Shown here: positions 21,219 through 31,648 of the stretch, one piece after another
Layout: each line of letters starts with the position of its first letter
How positions within the stretch are numbered: the stretch's first letter is position 1
Origin: Aspidapion aeneum
Taxonomy: Eukaryota > Arthropoda > Insecta > Coleoptera > Brentidae
Length of the DNA: 64,000 bases
Direction: 5' to 3'
Assembly (NCBI GenBank): GCA_963576565.1
Contig: OY755046.1
Coordinates: 67,059,583-67,123,582, forward strand
Position numbers and translations under genes: made by a program
The notes under the pieces: generated by a model
Told to the model about the DNA's origin: nothing
Database searches by the model: none
The model's input: the letters and a program-made list of their open reading frames with translations, nothing else

Positions 21219-22236
21219 TGTTCGAGGGAAATTTCTTAATTTTCCCTAATTTAAACGATAGAGAGGGTAAATAGTATCACCGCTCAAAGACTGAAGACTC
21301 AACAAGCTTCAAGGGGCTGTAGTACACAGGTCATTAGTTTAGGTAAAATAAGAGATTGCTCACAGGGCAGTGATTCAATCAGGTCCTGTGTTATATTCCA
21401 GAGTTTCCAATTGGACAAAGTTTCAGTCGGAAATTGGGTAATTTTCAGAGTTCCGATTATATCGTATGTAGGTAACTACGAAATACATCTGCATAGCTAC
21501 AGCTTTAGATTTCGAAATATTAATAAAGGTATAGTTGGTTCTAGTTTCACTTGCATAGTAATTCTAGTTTTTGACAGTTTTGAAAATGATTTCCAGTTAA
21601 ACTTTACAAAACAATTACAAATCTAGACGACTATATTAATAGTCCAGTTTAAAATCTAATTTTCAATCAAAGTCAAACTTTAATATGTAGGCAACAAAGA
21701 AATTCAAGGAACCCAGGTGACGATTTTTCAAAAGCACATACTACTGCTTAATTACAAAATTAAACAGATTTTTCTCTTTTAGTATTTTACATAAAAACAT
21801 AAAAGCCTTCTCAAGTTTACATGTTTTAATTATTTAGTTTAAAAAACAGCACATTTATATTTTATCATTTGTCACGAACTAAACACAATTTTTTAATATA
21901 AAAAGAGAAGAAACCAGATTCAACATCTGATGGTTGTTCTCACTATATCTAAAAATAAAAGTGTTTTTAGGAAAAATTGTAAAATAGAGTAAATAAAAAT
22001 ATTCAATTTTGTATCCACTTTCGAAGGGATTTTCGGAAACAGTTGACGTCATCATTTTTTACGAGATTAGGCCGGCCACAACATTTTTCACCTGGCTGAC
22101 GTATACAGATTATTAGGCTGTTCATCTTTCGAAAAAAGGTCAGACCTCTGGGTATTCACCTTTAGATGTATGTTAACGAGAAAGCTATGGACTGAAAGCA
22201 ACGGCTTTTTAAATATTTTGCTTAATAAAAAATATG
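21219..22236. other. No feature recognised
   Basis: AT-rich sequence. The 71-codon frame at 21411-21626 has no recognisable domain and no codon signature I trust. No terminal repeats were identified. Confidence 0.35.
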
Positions 22237-22525
22237 AAATATCCGCTTATGAGAGAGAACTGCGAAATTTTGATATATAATTATTAACAATTTCCGCTGC
22301 TTCAGTTTTTCCGATATTAAATTTTTCAGCGATCTGAATAATAAAAATAAAAATGTATTTATTCTCCGCAGTAATCCGGAAAAAGGTCATTCCCTGGCTG
22401 CAATGCGTTGTTGCCAACATACTACATAATATTTATTCCCATGTCGTGCAGCGCTCCGTCCCGTTGTTAGAGTTTCGCGTCCGGTTAAGAGAGATTTCAG
22501 AATTTTGACAACTATACCTCTGAAA
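22237..22525 (+). mobile_element. Truncated Tigger-like MITE, copy 3
   Basis: It matches the interior of the elements at 53890-54506 and 55156-55704, beginning at ATCCGCTTATGAGAGAGAAC and ending near GTTAAGAGAGATTTCAGAAT. Both termini (CAGTGAAACCTC) are missing, so this is a fragment. It retains, in inverse orientation, the sequence for the helix-turn-helix piece described for the 55156-55704 copy. Confidence 0.7.
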
Positions 22526-22579
22526 ATTTAAACAAAATATTTGCTAGACTAGAACAAAAACATCTAAAGAATCAGGTGT

Positions 22580-22830
22580 GGCTGCACAAATTGACGAAAC
22601 ATAACAACATAAAAAATATGGGGAGCTGGAGAATCGCTCTATTTTTCTTCCTTTTAGTATGGAAACTTATGGTTCTTGAGGTGAAGAGTCCAAAAAGTTT
22701 TTGGATGAATTAAGTTTGAGAGTAAAATCCAGAAGATTTAAAACCTTCTTTATTCAAAAGATGAGCTTATTGGCAATCCAGAGAGGAAAAAATGCCATTT
22801 CTGTGTTGGGAACCCCTCGTAATTTCGCCG
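22580..22830 (+). pseudogene. Retroelement C-terminal fragment (FLPFSMETYGS type)
   Basis: One frame reads KKYGELENRSIFLPFSMETY, a TGA where Trp is expected (YGS-stop-GEES), KKFLDELSLRVKSRRFKTFF, and QKMSLLAIQRG. This pattern (FxPFxxETxGxWG, then a helix, then AIQRGNA) is one I associate with the C-terminus of reverse-transcriptase-bearing elements in many invertebrate genomes; the clade is not certain. Frames upstream and downstream are unreadable. It is listed as a pseudogene because of the in-frame stops (TAA near 22600, TGA near 22679). Confidence 0.5.
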
Positions 22831-23270
22831 ACGGTAAAAAAAATTGTCTGAGATCAAAGCAAATTGCTTTAAACTAAAATAATTTGTGCTTTCCCATTCA
22901 CCAAAAAAAATATTTTCTTGATGTAGCACAAAAAATGTCTTGCCTCTTTATTTTAATGTGAAACAGAAATTGTTTCATTATAAAAAATTGGAACTAAATT
23001 AATCTAAGGCACCGTTTTCTTTGGAATATGAAGACAATTTGCTTTGTTACAAAATGAAGTATACTGAAACAAAACAATTAAAGAAGAAAAATAAAGTGTC
23101 GTTTCAAGACTAAACGCTGCGTTGAACCAAAAAGAAATATTTTAATTCAAAACAAAATGTTTTATGGTAAAACAATTTATTTAAGAAATTTTTTTTACGA
23201 AATATGATTGAAGAGATTGTCGCTTTTTAGTTTGAATATTTATCTTTTTTTACAAGCTTTTATTTAACTT
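22831..23270. other. AT-rich DNA, nothing recognised
   Basis: It contains many AAACAAAAT / GAAACAA motifs but no clear period or boundary. No gene is seen. Confidence 0.35.
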
Positions 23271-23279
23271 CACCTGAAC

Positions 23280-23884
23280 GTATGTATGTATGTGGGTATG
23301 TATGTAATCAAATCTTGCAACTTATTTTTGAAGAACTTCCAAACATCCGATTGACTTCAAATTTCGCATAGCGTCTTAGTTCCGATGACAATACAATAAT
23401 ATGGTTTTATCGGGTACCTGCCTCCCCCCTAACGTGGGGGGTGGAGAGGGAGTAAAACTTTAGTTTGTCCGAAAACAACCAAAATTGGTATCTGGGGGTT
23501 TTTGAGGATGAGAATTACGAATTTTTGATCAGATTATAAAAATTTAATATGGCGGATTCAAAATGGACGATTTAATGTCAAGTTTTTCTGATTACTTTCA
23601 ACTGAATTCCACGTATCCGATTGACTTCAAATTTCGCATACCGTTATAGTTCCGATGACAGTCTAATAATGTGGTATCACTGACTGCCTACCTCACCCCT
23701 AACGTGGAGGGCGGAGAGGGGGTAAAATTTTAGTTTGCCGGATTTCGACCAAAATTGGTATCTGGGGGTTTTTGAGGATGAAGATTACGAATTTTTGAGC
23801 AGATTAGAAAAATTCAATATGGCGGATTCAAAATGAACGATTTAATGACAAATTTTTCTGATTACTTTTAACTGACTTCCACGT
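23280..23884 (+). repeat. 270-bp direct repeat, two units, after a GTAT microsatellite
   Basis: A (GTAT)n-like run (23280-23307) is followed by two ~270-bp units starting ATCCGATTGACTTCAAATTT at 23345 and 23615. Each contains CTAACGTGG-GGG, a GG-rich patch and AATATGGCGGATTCAAAATG. They end directly at the helicase fragment, with CCACGTAG at the junction. Confidence 0.7.
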
Positions 23885-23885
23885 A

Positions 23886-24026
23886 GGTCAAGCTTATGTC
23901 GCCTTGAGCCGTATCAAATCGTTGGACGGCCTTCTCATCGAAGACTTAGATATTTCAAAATTGACAGGAAAGACTCCCTGCAATATCGATGCGCTAGCTA
24001 AAATGCATAGACTTAGACAAATCTAA
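23886..24026 (+). pseudogene. C-terminal end of a PIF1-like (Helitron) helicase
   Basis: An uninterrupted 46-codon frame begins GQAYVALSRIKSLDGLLIED, the conserved helicase motif VI region of PIF1-type helicases. It continues with LDISKLTGKTPCNIDALAKM and a stop at 24024-24026. In arthropods this tail is found on the Rep/helicase protein of Helitrons, where the full protein exceeds 1,000 residues; a cellular PIF1 is less likely. The base before the frame is preceded by CGTAG, so it could be the last exon or a truncation point. Nothing of the upstream helicase or Rep domain is present; instead it abuts a 270-bp tandem repeat. Confidence 0.75.
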
Positions 24027-24034
24027 AAATTAAT

Positions 24035-24735
24035 AAATAAATTTACAAAAAAATTCTTTTTGAAAACAAGCTTTTATAAAATGGACTAAAAAGCATAAAA
24101 TAATTTTTTGAGTGTTCTGATATCTAATAATAAAAGCGATGGGCGTATTTAATATTAGGTACACAACCGATGATGAGCCGACTCGTCTTTTTCAATGTGA
24201 CAAAATAAATCGACACACTGCCGATGCCGGTCGCGGATGATCTGCCTAATATGAAGCAGGCACACTGGCGTATATAGAAAAAAGTTTCGGGGTGGGCCCA
24301 AGGCAGTTTGGGGGGGCCCGAGACCCCATGAGGCCGTATTTTATGCTATTTTATGTTTGTATTCAGGAAATATGTGGAAAATATCTAAAAAAATCTTAGC
24401 TTCGGGGGGGGCCCGGGCCCCCCAGGCCCCCCCTTATATTCGCCACTGAGCAGGCGTAATAATGTGTATCCATATCAGAAAAATGTAAAGGTAGCTTGAG
24501 TAGGGTTGGGTTGGGTTGGGTTAAATTGTCTACCCTTACATTTCTCTGCTATAATATAATGAATTTAGATTTTCACTGAACTTCGAGTTAACAAGGCTAA
24601 AACAAAAATGGGTAAATTTCCATTAATACGCCCATCGCTTTTATTATTATGATATCAGAACACTCAAAAAATTATTTTATGCTTTTAGTCCATTTTATAA
24701 AAGCTTGTTTTCAAAAAGTTTTTTTTTCTAAATTT
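24035..24735. repeat. Foldback with ~110-bp arms, containing a MITE
   Basis: Inverted arms at about 24035-24152 and 24627-24735 share GCTTTTATAAAATGGACTAA and AAAAGCGATGGGCGTATT. The spacer of ~470 bp holds a separate MITE (24263-24448) and a GGGTTGGGTTGGG run at 24506-24523. The left arm begins only about 10 bp after the helicase stop codon, so it may be the 3' region of that element. Confidence 0.65.
24263..24448. mobile_element. 186-bp hAT-like MITE
   Basis: The ends CACTGGCGTATATAG and CTTATATTCGCCACTG are inverted copies. Flanks AGCAGGCA and AGCAGGCG form an 8-bp duplication with one mismatch. The interior is dominated by G7-8 and C5-7 runs. Confidence 0.7.
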
Positions 24736-24739
24736 TTAT

Positions 24740-25135
24740 TTTTTCAATGACAAAAGTGTACCATTGACCATGCAGAGTCCCTTAAGGACCAAACAGATCT
24801 TGGATCCCCGATAAAAAATTAGAAAATTAAATGAATTGTGGATTAAGTTCCTTACTTTAAAGTTTTTATAGATTAAACGCTTTAGGTAGATATAAAGGTA
24901 TTTGGTTTCAACTAATAAACTTTTTTGCATGTGCATGAAGAAGAAAAGTTCTCAAAAAACGGCCGAGAGATGCCAGAGAAACTTCATTTGTGAAAGTTTC
25001 GCAACGCCAGAACTTCTACCGTGCGGAGCGCATCATCCTTTTTAATCAACTTTTTGCATTTTACAACTTCAGGAAGTTTGCCAGTTCGTTTTGACCACGT
25101 CACTCTCTAAATATTAAATGTATGTACTGCTATGG
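24740..25135. other. No gene; short repeat shared with 30300-30380
   Basis: Sequence near 24760-24800 (CATTGACCATGCAGAG, GGACCAAACAG, ATCTTGGATCCCC) resembles 30305-30385. The nature of the repeat is unknown. Nothing else was seen. Confidence 0.35.
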
Positions 25136-25137
25136 TA

Positions 25138-26510
25138 CAGGGTGATTTTTTATAATTGCAAGATCGCTAGAACTCGGTTATTATTGGGAGTAGAAAGTTC
25201 AAGCAAAAACTATTCGGTTTGGTAAATTATGGCCACTTTAGGCCCACCATTAGTATTTTTTATAGGTTATAATATACAGGGGGCGACAATCAGATCAATT
25301 TTTTTAAATTATATACTATTATAAACTATATATTTTTGTATTTTTAAGTTCCGCAAAAAATTAGCTTTACAGATATATGTAACACTATGGCTCTATCTTT
25401 GTTAGTTTTAAATACGGTGCGGAGTATTTCCTGTGACAAGTCACAAACAATATTAAGATGTGTGGATACCTAATGCCATTGTTAGTGCCAAATTTTAAAT
25501 ATTTATCAACAATGTTGCTTTATTCCAATGCAGAAAAGCAAGAGATACTTTTATTATATGCGAAAAATAATAAAAATGCCACTGCTACTGCGTGAGAATA
25601 TCGAGAACTGTATCCAGCCCGATAAGGTCCTAATATATCCACAATTCTTAGGATATATAGAAAATTTCGTGAAACATCGTCTGTGGAACGAAAAAAACGA
25701 GTTGTTCGTCCAAACGAAGAGGCTAATTTAAATATTTTACTACATTTTCAAGAAAGCCCACAAATTTCTATAAGAAAAGTATCTTCCGCATTAGTGCAAG
25801 AAGGACAGGAACGCTTGACGTCTTTTACCAAAGTAAGAAGTGTCCTAAGAACAAATTCTTATTGGGCATATAAACAACAAGAACTTCAAGGCCTAACACC
25901 CGATCAGAAAAGAAAAGGGGTAGAGTTTTGTCACTTTATGCATGAAAGACTAAACGCAGAACCCCGTTTTTTAAATCACATTTTGTGGTCGGATGAGTCG
26001 ACGTTTACAACTTGTGGTCTATCAAATAGACAGAATAGCAGACTATGGTCCACGACTAACCCTAATTTTGTAAAAGAAATTAAAAGACAGGGAAGACAAT
26101 CCGTGAATGTCTGGTGTGGCATACTGAACGACCGTGTTGTTGGGCCATTTTTTTTTGAACACTCTTTAACGGGACAAATTTATTTAAATTTTTTACAAAA
26201 TTACTTAGAAAATTTTATGGATGACTTGCCACTAAATCAAAGAAGAAGATTGATTTTTCAGCAGGATGGGGCTCCTCCTCTTAATGTTCATGAGGTTCGA
26301 CAATTCTTAAAAAATAATTTTAATGAATGGGTTGGGAAAAACGGCACAATACGCTGGCCACTCAACAGTTTTGATTTAACTCCTTTAGACATTTTTTTAT
26401 GGGGTCACCTTAAAGATAAAGTTTACAGATTAGAAGCGAGGTATACTCGAGAGCTGAGAGAATTAATATCACTGTCTGTCAATGAGCTTAATGAAAATTA
26501 CGGAGGACCG
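25138..26510 (+). pseudogene. Tc1/mariner transposase with DD40D spacing, degenerate
   Basis: A mariner-type element whose left end is TA followed by CAGGGTGATTTTTTATAATTG at 25138. The transposase frame starts at ATG 25512 (MLLYSNAEKQEILLLYAKNN, a helix-turn-helix) and has in-frame TGA and TAA near 25590 and 25625. From 25683 it is open. Catalytic residues are visible: first Asp in ILWSDESTF (residue 104 of the 25683 frame), second in LIFQQDGAPP (195), third in LTPLDIFLW (236). That leaves 40 residues between the second and third Asp. Classic mariners have 34, and the DD41D (visitor/rosa) group is nearest. A conserved Pro in the usual SPDL is changed (SFDL). The last residues (NENYGGPPPQPLDFF) come from a hAT-like repeat that has replaced the C-terminus and the right inverted repeat. 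Confidence 0.85.
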
Positions 26511-26610
26511 CCTCCCCAACCCTTAGATTTTTTTACATATATTCCACATATTTTATAGAGACTATAGAGGCGTTGGAGCCCCTAAGACATATTCCTGGGT
26601 GCGCCACTGA
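26505..26610. mobile_element. hAT-like MITE end fragment
   Basis: The sequence ends GACATATTCCTGGGTGCGCC plus ACTGA, the same terminus as the elements at 32941-33030 and 52196-53486, and shares CCCTTAGATTTTTTTACATA-type interior with 53370-53400. It forms the abrupt 3' boundary of the mariner pseudogene. No left end is seen, so it is probably a truncated copy. Confidence 0.55.
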
Positions 26611-26639
26611 TAAATAAGAACTTTCGTACCTTGACTTGG

Positions 26640-27831
26640 TACTTGCTTTCCTTTTATACCCTGAGGTACAACCCTCTCGTTTCAAAAACTAGCAGTACTC
26701 CGCCAACATGCTTGCATTTCACTTCCCTGAAAACCTTTTTTCCAACTTAGCGATGTCTTGATGAAACCGTTCCCCGTATTCATCCGAGACTGTTCCTAAA
26801 TTTTCAGGAAAGAAGTCCAGATGCGAGTGAAGGAAGTGCACTTTAAGGGACATGTTACATCCCATGGCCTTGTACGCTAAGAGCAATTTCTCGACCTGAG
26901 CGACATAATCATCACTTGTATGGTTTCCTAAAAAGTTCTTACACACGTTTTGGAATACAAACGAAGCTCGTTTTTCTTTTTGATTCAGGTGTTCAATAAA
27001 CGTCGACTCTTAAAAAAGTTGTCTAATCTGGGGCCCCACAAAAACACCTTCCTTGGTTTTAGCCTCACTAAGACAAGGAAATTTAGTTTTCAAATATATG
27101 AATGCGTCGCCTGTTTTGTCCAGTGCTTTTACAAACTGTTTGATCAATCCAAGTTTGATATGCAAAGGCGGCAAGTAAAGATTATCTTGCGGGACTAATA
27201 AGGATCGTTGGCGACATTTCAAAAATCACAATTAGGTTCGCGCCTTTCTACAAGAATTTTAAAACGCGACTGGCATGAGATTTTACTAGAGGCAAAAATT
27301 ATCCAGAAGTGTTTTGGCCTCTAAACTCCAAAAACCAGTAAATGAACTGATTCCTGATCCTTCACGATAACCTGATAAAGAAGCATTAATATTGTGGGAA
27401 AGTGTTTACTGTTGAAAAATCTTGTTTACCTTTTAAAGAAAACATAATGTATGTATAGAGGTTTTGTCTTGCCTTGAGCGTCATCTTTTAAAATTGTCTT
27501 GAAGTGTTGGAGTCTTAAATCAGTAAACTTTTAGAACTTCCTTTTGCGACACTTTTAAGATAAATAAAAGTTATAAAAACATATGTTGTGGGGGACTTTT
27601 CAAGTGTGAAATTGGCACATGAAAATAACGAGGGTAAAAAAGACGTTATATACACAGCACCAGAAACTTCAGCAAAAATTAATTTTTTTATAGCTTAATT
27701 CCTCCTTGTTTTCAAGTTATCTTTAAGCATGTAGATTTAACAAAATAAATATTATATGGTATGAGGTAAGTAAAAAATAACGTTAATATTTTTGTTCACG
27801 TTAATTTAACGTTGACGTGATTTTTGTGCAG
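26640..27831 (-). pseudogene. Orphan arthropod TE-associated protein (GERFHQDI family) in family E copy E3
   Basis: On the minus strand, two frames encode a protein family that I know only as uncharacterised multicopy proteins in arthropod genomes. Frame 1 (27222-27010): DNLYLPPLHIKLGLIKQFVK, ALDKTGDAFIYLKTKFPCLS, EGVFVGPQIRQL. Frame 2 (26946-26719): NFLGNHTSDDYVAQVEKLLL, GCNMSLKVHFLHSHLDFFPE, SDEYGERFHQDIAKLEKRFS. A stop (TAA) and a frameshift separate them, and the final GKWNASMLAEYCW is cut by TGA. Upstream, 27240-27831 matches the left ~720 bp of element E2 up to TGCACAAAAATCACGTCAAC. The protein therefore appears to be the product of the autonomous form of family E. I know no biochemical function. 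Conserved H, D and E residues in HSHLDFFPEN and GERFHQD could be catalytic, but this is speculation. Confidence 0.65.
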
Positions 27832-27834
27832 CAC

Positions 27835-28557
27835 CATCATGAATTTGTGCTCTCCAGAGAGTACGCTCGCATGGTGGTACCTCTGTCTCTCTGCTTTATG
27901 ACTTCTGCTATTCGGTATTTTATTAAAGTTTACGTGATTGAGCCAAACTTGTTCTTAGGATAACACCCACTTGGGTTGGAGTTATTAGGAGTTTATCAAC
28001 TTTGTAAGGCCAACAAGCCGCGTAATTTTAAAATGATAATTTACTAGTACGTACTAACTTTTGATATTTAAAAGCTGGAGCAAAGGAATATTATTAGTTT
28101 AGTGGTTTATATAGTCAAAAATCGTGTCCCGTAGAATGGTGGTAGAAGATTTTTTAAAACCACCCTATACTTTGATTGATAATAGATAAAACAATTTTAA
28201 ATCACCGGGCGTTTGCTTCCAATTTGAGTGTCTACTCGATATTCTGCGGGGTGAAGGCGACTGTTGGTTGTCATGAAGGCTTAAAAATTCCGCTGATAGT
28301 CGCTCACGTCTCTGATGGCAAATAAAAACGCAATAAGCGTTGATCTGGTCTGAAAGGCAGAAGAGCTGTCGTAGGTCACGGATTAGTTTGTTTCTGTTTA
28401 TTTGTAATCGGTATTTTCATTGATCAATATGTATAGCAGTTTATTTTCGCCTGCTCTTGTTTTGGTTTCTCTCGTATCTCGGTAGATGGCGCTTCTTGCG
28501 AAAGTTTTCTCACTAGTTACATAGGATTAGAGACAAAATCGTCTAATTAACTTCGCA
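27835..28557. other. Unique-looking DNA, no gene recognised
   Basis: Base composition is more balanced than in surrounding repeats, but no exon with splice sites in register with the calsyntenin exons could be found. It may be ordinary intron. Confidence 0.35.
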
Positions 28558-28569
28558 AGAGTGTCACAT

Positions 28570-30296
28570 AAATACACACGTAGGAGGTAGGCAGAGCTCT
28601 GAAGTATGGAAATTCATTTCTACAGTAAAAAACCCAACAAAAGAAAAAGTAAACATCCAGGTCATCAAACCAGAACAATGAACAGAACACTACAAGGGAC
28701 TGCTGCAGGAGACGAGACCCGAATATCTAACAGCCTCTCCGAGGAGAGACATAGAAGTACATGGAGAGGAAGTAATCATCGAAAAAGAAATGATAAAGAA
28801 TAGTATAAAAAAGCTTAAATCCGGAAAAGCTAGCGGACCTGGGGGAATATATGCTGAAATGCTCAAATATGGATCAGAGAAACTACTCGAAAATCTCACA
28901 TATATTATCAATCAATTCATAAACGGATATCCAGTACCTAATGATTGGAAAATTGCATTCATATTCTCAATACATAAAAAAGGAAACAAGCTGGATTGTA
29001 ACAATTACAGAGGAATTTCAGTCACCAGCACTCTAAGTAGATTGTACGGTAGGATTCTTAGAGATCTAATAGAGAATGATTTTCATAAACAAGAAGAAGA
29101 AGAGGAGCAAAGTGGGTTTCGTGCAGGCAGATCTTGTAGTGATAATGTTTTTTGTTTTAAACAAGTAATTGAGAAAAGAAACGTCAGAAATATAGAGACT
29201 CATGTTACCTTTGTGGACCTACAAAAAGCATATGATACCGTTCCAGTAGAAAAATTATGGACGGTGTTGGAACAAACTAATATCAATCATACATACATAA
29301 AAGCGATAAAGAACTATACAAAGGGTCAAAATCTAAAATTAAAATTGGAAATCGACTTTCAAAAGAATTCCTAGTAACAAAAGGCTTAAGACAGGGATGT
29401 TGTATCTCTCCAACTCTTTTTAAAATATATATCGCAGTGGCTCTAAAAAACTGGAAACGTAAAGTGCACGGCATGGGAATACAACTTAACGACCGATTTA
29501 CTATATACACACTACAGTTTGCTGACGACCAAGTAATTGTAGCTAATGATAAAGAAGACATGGAGTATATGATGAGAAAGTTAACGGAAGAATACCAAAA
29601 GTGGGGACTAACAGTGAACGTGGATAAGACACAGTACTTATGTATTGGAAACGAATCCAGTGAGTTAGAACTAGACAATGGACAAACAATATCTCCATGC
29701 AATGAGTATGTATACTTGGGTGTCACATTTGATAAGACAGGAACAGACTGTGAAGAATTGGAAAAAAGAATAGTAAAAGCAAAAAAGGTTATTGGATGTC
29801 TTAACAGTATTTTATGGAGCAGAGAGATAAGAAAGAATGTAAAATTTAACATATATGAAACAATGGAAAAAAGCACGCTGTTGTATAGAATAGAGACTTG
29901 TCGCGTAACAGAAAAATACAAAACAAAAATGGAAAGTGTCGAAATGGATGCAATAAGAAGATCAATGAGAATATCTAGATTAGATCACATAAGAAATGAG
30001 ATCATAAAAGAAAGAATGGGAATCGAGGGAAGCATAACGGATGACATCACTAAAAGGCAATCGATATGGTACGGCCATGTACAACGGATGAACGACGAAA
30101 GATTACCAAAACAGGTCCTAGAATGGCAACCAGTAGGGCGCAGAAAAAGAGGACGTCCTAAACTAGAATGGCAACAGTCAATCCAAAAATCACTGAGTCA
30201 AAAGAATCTGACAGAAGATGATTGTCAGGATCGAAGGAGGTGGAGAATAGTCGTCGGACAACGTAGAAAAACGTTCTAAACCGACATAGTAGTAGT
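28570..30296 (+). pseudogene. LINE with (TAG)n tail, longest copy
   Basis: A 5'-truncated non-LTR element between 12-bp direct repeats AGAGTGTCACAT (28558-28569 and 30297-30308). It begins inside the ORF (SSEVWKFISTVKN) with one TGA for Trp near 28701. It then reads KLKSGKASGPGGIYAEMLKY, IHKKGNKLDCNNYRGISVTS, SGFRAGRSCSDNVFCFKQVI and VTFVDLQKAYDTVPVEKLW (motif A). After a one-base frameshift near 29312 it continues with GLRQGCCISPTLFKIYIAVA and LQFADDQVIVAND (motif C, FADD intact). The C-terminus has TKRQSIWYGHVQRMNDERLP and VGRRKRGRPKLEW, with stop at 30277-30279. The 3'UTR is only ACCGACA before the (TAG)n tail. The endonuclease is missing. The clade is uncertain. Other copies: 37537-38723 and 42594-43430. 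Confidence 0.9.
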
Positions 30297-30308
30297 AGAG
30301 TGTCACAT

Positions 30309-30563
30309 TGACCAAGCAGTGTTCTGAGGACTCCCATAGGGACCAAACAGTTATTAGGTGTCCATTAGATCTTGGACCCCCGTGAGGTTAAGTTTTAAGC
30401 TACCCACGGAAAAATATGAGGGAAACAAAAACTCCTTTTTACCCGATCAGCCAAGAAACTTGTTTGATTTTAAAATTCACGGGTACGAAATTTCACGTTT
30501 GTTAGTATAGATAATATCAATCCCAAAAAATAGGCCTAAATAGTATTGCTTGGTGGGACATAC
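30309..30563. other. Intron sequence downstream of calsyntenin exon B
   Basis: It contains the short repeat shared with 24760-24800 and the splice donor of exon B (GTATGTCC on the minus strand at 30563 downward). No further exon was recognised. Confidence 0.5.
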
Positions 30564-30736
30564 CTGACAGATTGTTTGCCATTGCATCCAACTGCAGCAA
30601 TGTCAAACTTGTAGTTCTTTCTTTTCTCGCAGTTCAGAGACCTTCTAGCTCTTAGCTCCGCATGGCCGTCTTCGCTTAGTTCAATTTCAAATGGTGCCTC
30701 TCCGTGGTGTTTATTGACGATGTGAAACCGACAAAC
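30564..30736 (-). CDS. Cals: Calsyntenin exon B (rest of first cadherin repeat)
   Basis: A 173-nt internal exon on the minus strand. It is preceded by a pyrimidine-rich acceptor (CTTTTTCCCTTCTTAG) and followed by donor GTATGT. It starts in phase 0, matching the end of exon A, and leaves two bases of a codon (AG). The product reads VCRFHIVNKHHGEAPFEIEL, SEDGHAELRARRSLNCEKRK and NYKFDIAAVGCNGKQSV. The LNCEKRKNYKFDI motif and the spaced cysteines are features of the first cadherin repeat of calsyntenins. These are type-I membrane proteins of neuronal, mainly postsynaptic membranes, which in other animals bind kinesin-1 light chain through the cytoplasmic tail. There are no stops or frameshifts, so the exon looks functional. 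The next exon, expected to encode the second cadherin repeat, is not found in the remaining 30.5 kb to the left. A different cadherin-superfamily member is possible but less likely. Confidence 0.82.
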
Positions 30737-30879
30737 CTAAGAAGGGAAAAAGACAAAATTAGGCAGTGTCTCACGCAGGGGGAGTTTTGTTTGGTAAAGA
30801 GGTAAGTGATGTTTATTGATTTGTAGAAATGAAAGTTCCTTATCGCACTGGAAACGAGAAAAACACAAACTTAAAATTC

Positions 30880-31390
30880 ATAGTTTAAGAAATATGAATT
30901 TTCAAAATTTTGCCATTTAGAACTCATGGGAATTCATACCCTAAAAATCGCTAAATGACGTTTTTTTAGAAACTCAAGTCGTGGTGCCGTTTTTTTGTAT
31001 CTATATAGTCTCACTATACTGCAACTCGGTGCTTTTATCCATAAAATATATAGTTTAGGAAATATGAATTTTCAAAATTTTGTCATTTAGAACTCATTCG
31101 AATTCATACCCTAAAAATCGCTAAATGATGTTTTTTAGAAACTCAAGTCGTGGTGCCGTTTTTTTGCATCTATATAGTCCTACTATACTGCAACTCGGTG
31201 CTTTTAACCATAAAGTATATGGTTTAAGAAATAGGAATTTTCAAAATTTTGCCATCTAGAACTTATGGGAATTAAAAAATCGCTAAATGACGTTTTTCAG
31301 AAACTCAAATAATAATGCGATTTTTTTGCATCTGTATAGTCCCACCATACTGCAGCTTGGTGCTTTTGTCCATAAAATATATGGGTTGAG
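30880..31390. repeat. ~170-bp intronic tandem repeat, three units
   Basis: Units begin near 30881, 31051 and 31221 (TAGTTTAAGAAATATGAATT and variants). Each contains AAAATCGCTAAATGACGTTT, TAGAAACTCAAGTCGTGGTG and CTATACTGCAACTCGGTGCT. A related stretch (AAATCGTTAAAAAGATG then TTTTTTAGAAAC) lies just upstream of exon A at 32893-32925. The last unit runs directly into the 373-bp exon-bearing repeat. Confidence 0.8.
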
Positions 31391-31648
31391 AAATATATTT
31401 TCAAATTGCTATCATCCCCAAAATTAGCCATGAAACTTATTTTATACCCTACAGTCAGTGGCGTAAACAGGGGGCGGCTTATGGGCCTTACCCCCCTCCC
31501 CCCTCCCAAAGCCATCAAATATTAACCCTTTAAAACTTAATTTTTCCAAGAATTAACATTAAAATTTATCGATCCGTGCTCAAGCCCCCCCCCCCCAGTC
31601 ATTTTTTGAGATCACAACTACTAAATTCAATAATAATGTAGAGCTTAC

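Noticed and set aside
24500..24530. GGGTTGGGTTGGG as an interstitial telomere
   Set aside because: The unit is GGGTT, not the TTAGG of insects, and only three units are present.
29283..29921. 212-codon minus-strand ORF (also 37995-38351 and 42747-43337)
   Set aside because: Antisense shadows of the LINE reverse transcriptase frames.
31297..31518. Minus-strand MMALGGGRGVRPISRPLF frames as a repeated protein
   Set aside because: These frames run from intron into the exon copies; the part before the candidate acceptor is non-coding repeat sequence.
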